This document shows, one piece after another, positions 61,931-64,000 of a DNA stretch of 64,000 nt (position 1 is the first letter of the stretch; every line of letters begins with the position of its first letter). The stretch is from Eremophila alpestris peregrina (Eukaryota > Chordata > Aves > Passeriformes > Alaudidae), in assembly GCA_009792885.1 (NCBI GenBank), contig WMCF01000018.1, forward strand, positions 8,585,307 through 8,649,306, given 5' to 3'. The position numbers were made by a program, and so were the translations under genes. The notes under the pieces are model-generated. The model was not told where the DNA came from and searched no databases. It saw only the letters and a list, made by a program, of their open reading frames with translations.

Positions 61931-63110
61931 TCTGGCATGACCACGTGGTACTTAAATTTGCATTGAAAACTTCAGGATAGCATTAAAGAAACTGAAGATG
62001 GCATGACAATAAATGACTAAAAAAAATAATGTGCTGATTGTTTCACTCATTTTCAAATTAATTCAATGCACTCCTGTATTTCTTGGTTTGTCAATGTCTC
62101 AAATTACTCACACAGCAGGACTGTGGGATAAGAATTTTGTCAGGGAAGATGGCCTGGATGTATTTTGCATGTAATGAGCTGGAAATTTTTGCCCCACAAC
62201 ATCTGTCTCATTTTTCCACTTCACTACCCTGTGCTCTTCCACCTCCTGAAGTTTGATTTCTCTCTTGCCCCCATTCTGCTCCTCAGCTCTGTGCTCTCTG
62301 TCCTGCTGCTCCCTAGATTCTACCATTCACATGTACTCATCCAAGAGGGAGTCCCTGTTCTTCTCCTCTACATCCCTAAGCAGAGGACCTTTGCCTTCCC
62401 CTGTATTTTGTAGCTCCTCACCCTTTCTGACACTGAATTCTTTTTTTTTATGTCTTGTATCTCATTTTGTTTGCCTTTTCATATTCAGTTCACAATCGTG
62501 TCAGTGCTGCAAAAGCGCTTTATTTCCACTCCCTAAGTAGGCATGGAAATTTACAGGGCTGTATAAATACATAATAATCAATAATCATAATGACACAACA
62601 TTAAAATTCAAGCCTACAACCTCAGCAGCTACTGCAAGAGAAGTAATTTACAGAGGTTACATGCACTGAACTTCGCTGAAACTTGGTAAGGGGATTAACT
62701 TAAAGAATTCCTTATTGGGAAGTTACTAATTATTTGCTGTGGATAAGTACTATCTGGTATATCATTAGCTAAAATTGCTCTGTAAACACTGTGGTCTGAA
62801 CTAAAAATCAGTCCAGCTGAATGGGATGGGATTTACATGCCAAGGCATAGGCACCTAACGCCATTTCCAATAGTCTAGGATATGACACTCAATGGGCAAC
62901 TACTGCTCCATGTGGACATGAATTTCAGGAGTTCCTGACTGCCCTGTGTGGGCTCCTCTCCGACCCTGGCACATCTAAAATGACATTCCCCATCCAACTT
63001 TAGGCAGTCAAGCTCCAGGCTTGTGCCCTCAGGTCAGCAGCCCTGATCTCTGAACTGAAATGTAAAACTCTAAAACAATCTACCCAGGAATGGCCTTGAA
63101 CTCAGCATCA

Positions 63111-64000
<890 letters not shown>

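Overview
The window is vertebrate, almost certainly avian, intronic DNA. The evidence for a bird is the run of CR1 LINE 3' ends (about a dozen fragments with the degenerate ATTCTATGATTCTRTGA-type terminus or its complement), the near absence of SINEs apart from very old MIR-like scraps, the short simple repeats and the general AT-richness with CpG depletion. There is no bacterial-style gene organisation; almost all of the open frames of 60-230 codons are chance frames in non-coding DNA or read through repeats.

One gene explains the coding content: DPP6 (dipeptidyl-peptidase-like protein 6, DPPX), on the minus strand. Five internal coding exons are recognisable with correct splice sites and a continuous reading frame. 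They are the transmembrane exon (63242-63356), the membrane-proximal exon (56098-56196), two exons that start the extracellular beta-propeller (33680-33774 and 31330-31404) and a 53-base exon (12545-12597). Together they are 437 bases, 145 complete codons plus two bases. By comparison with remembered mammalian DPP6 they correspond to exons 2-6. The first exon lies beyond the right edge and the remaining propeller and alpha/beta-hydrolase exons lie beyond the left edge. The introns inside the window are 7,045, 22,323, 2,275 and 18,732 bases, so more than 99 percent of the window is intron.

The introns hold CR1 fragments in both orientations, including one fossil of the CR1 reverse-transcriptase coding region at 61388-61640. 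They also hold one or two MIR-like relics, a (GGAA)n array interrupted by a 15-base run of N, (TA)n tracts and complementary CAAA-rich and TTTG-rich tracts. Possible regulatory signals are a CpG-rich patch with a CTCF-like motif near 8020, two further CTCF-like motifs, a 26-base perfect palindrome built on TAATTA cores, a TTAATTA cluster and a G-quadruplex motif on the sense strand just upstream of the transmembrane exon.

I see no operon, mobile island, CRISPR array, RNA gene or novel multi-gene system here. The most useful observations concern the DPP6 exon structure (frame symmetry, a weak donor on the transmembrane exon, an extra N-glycosylation sequon) and a few candidate structural or regulatory DNA elements.
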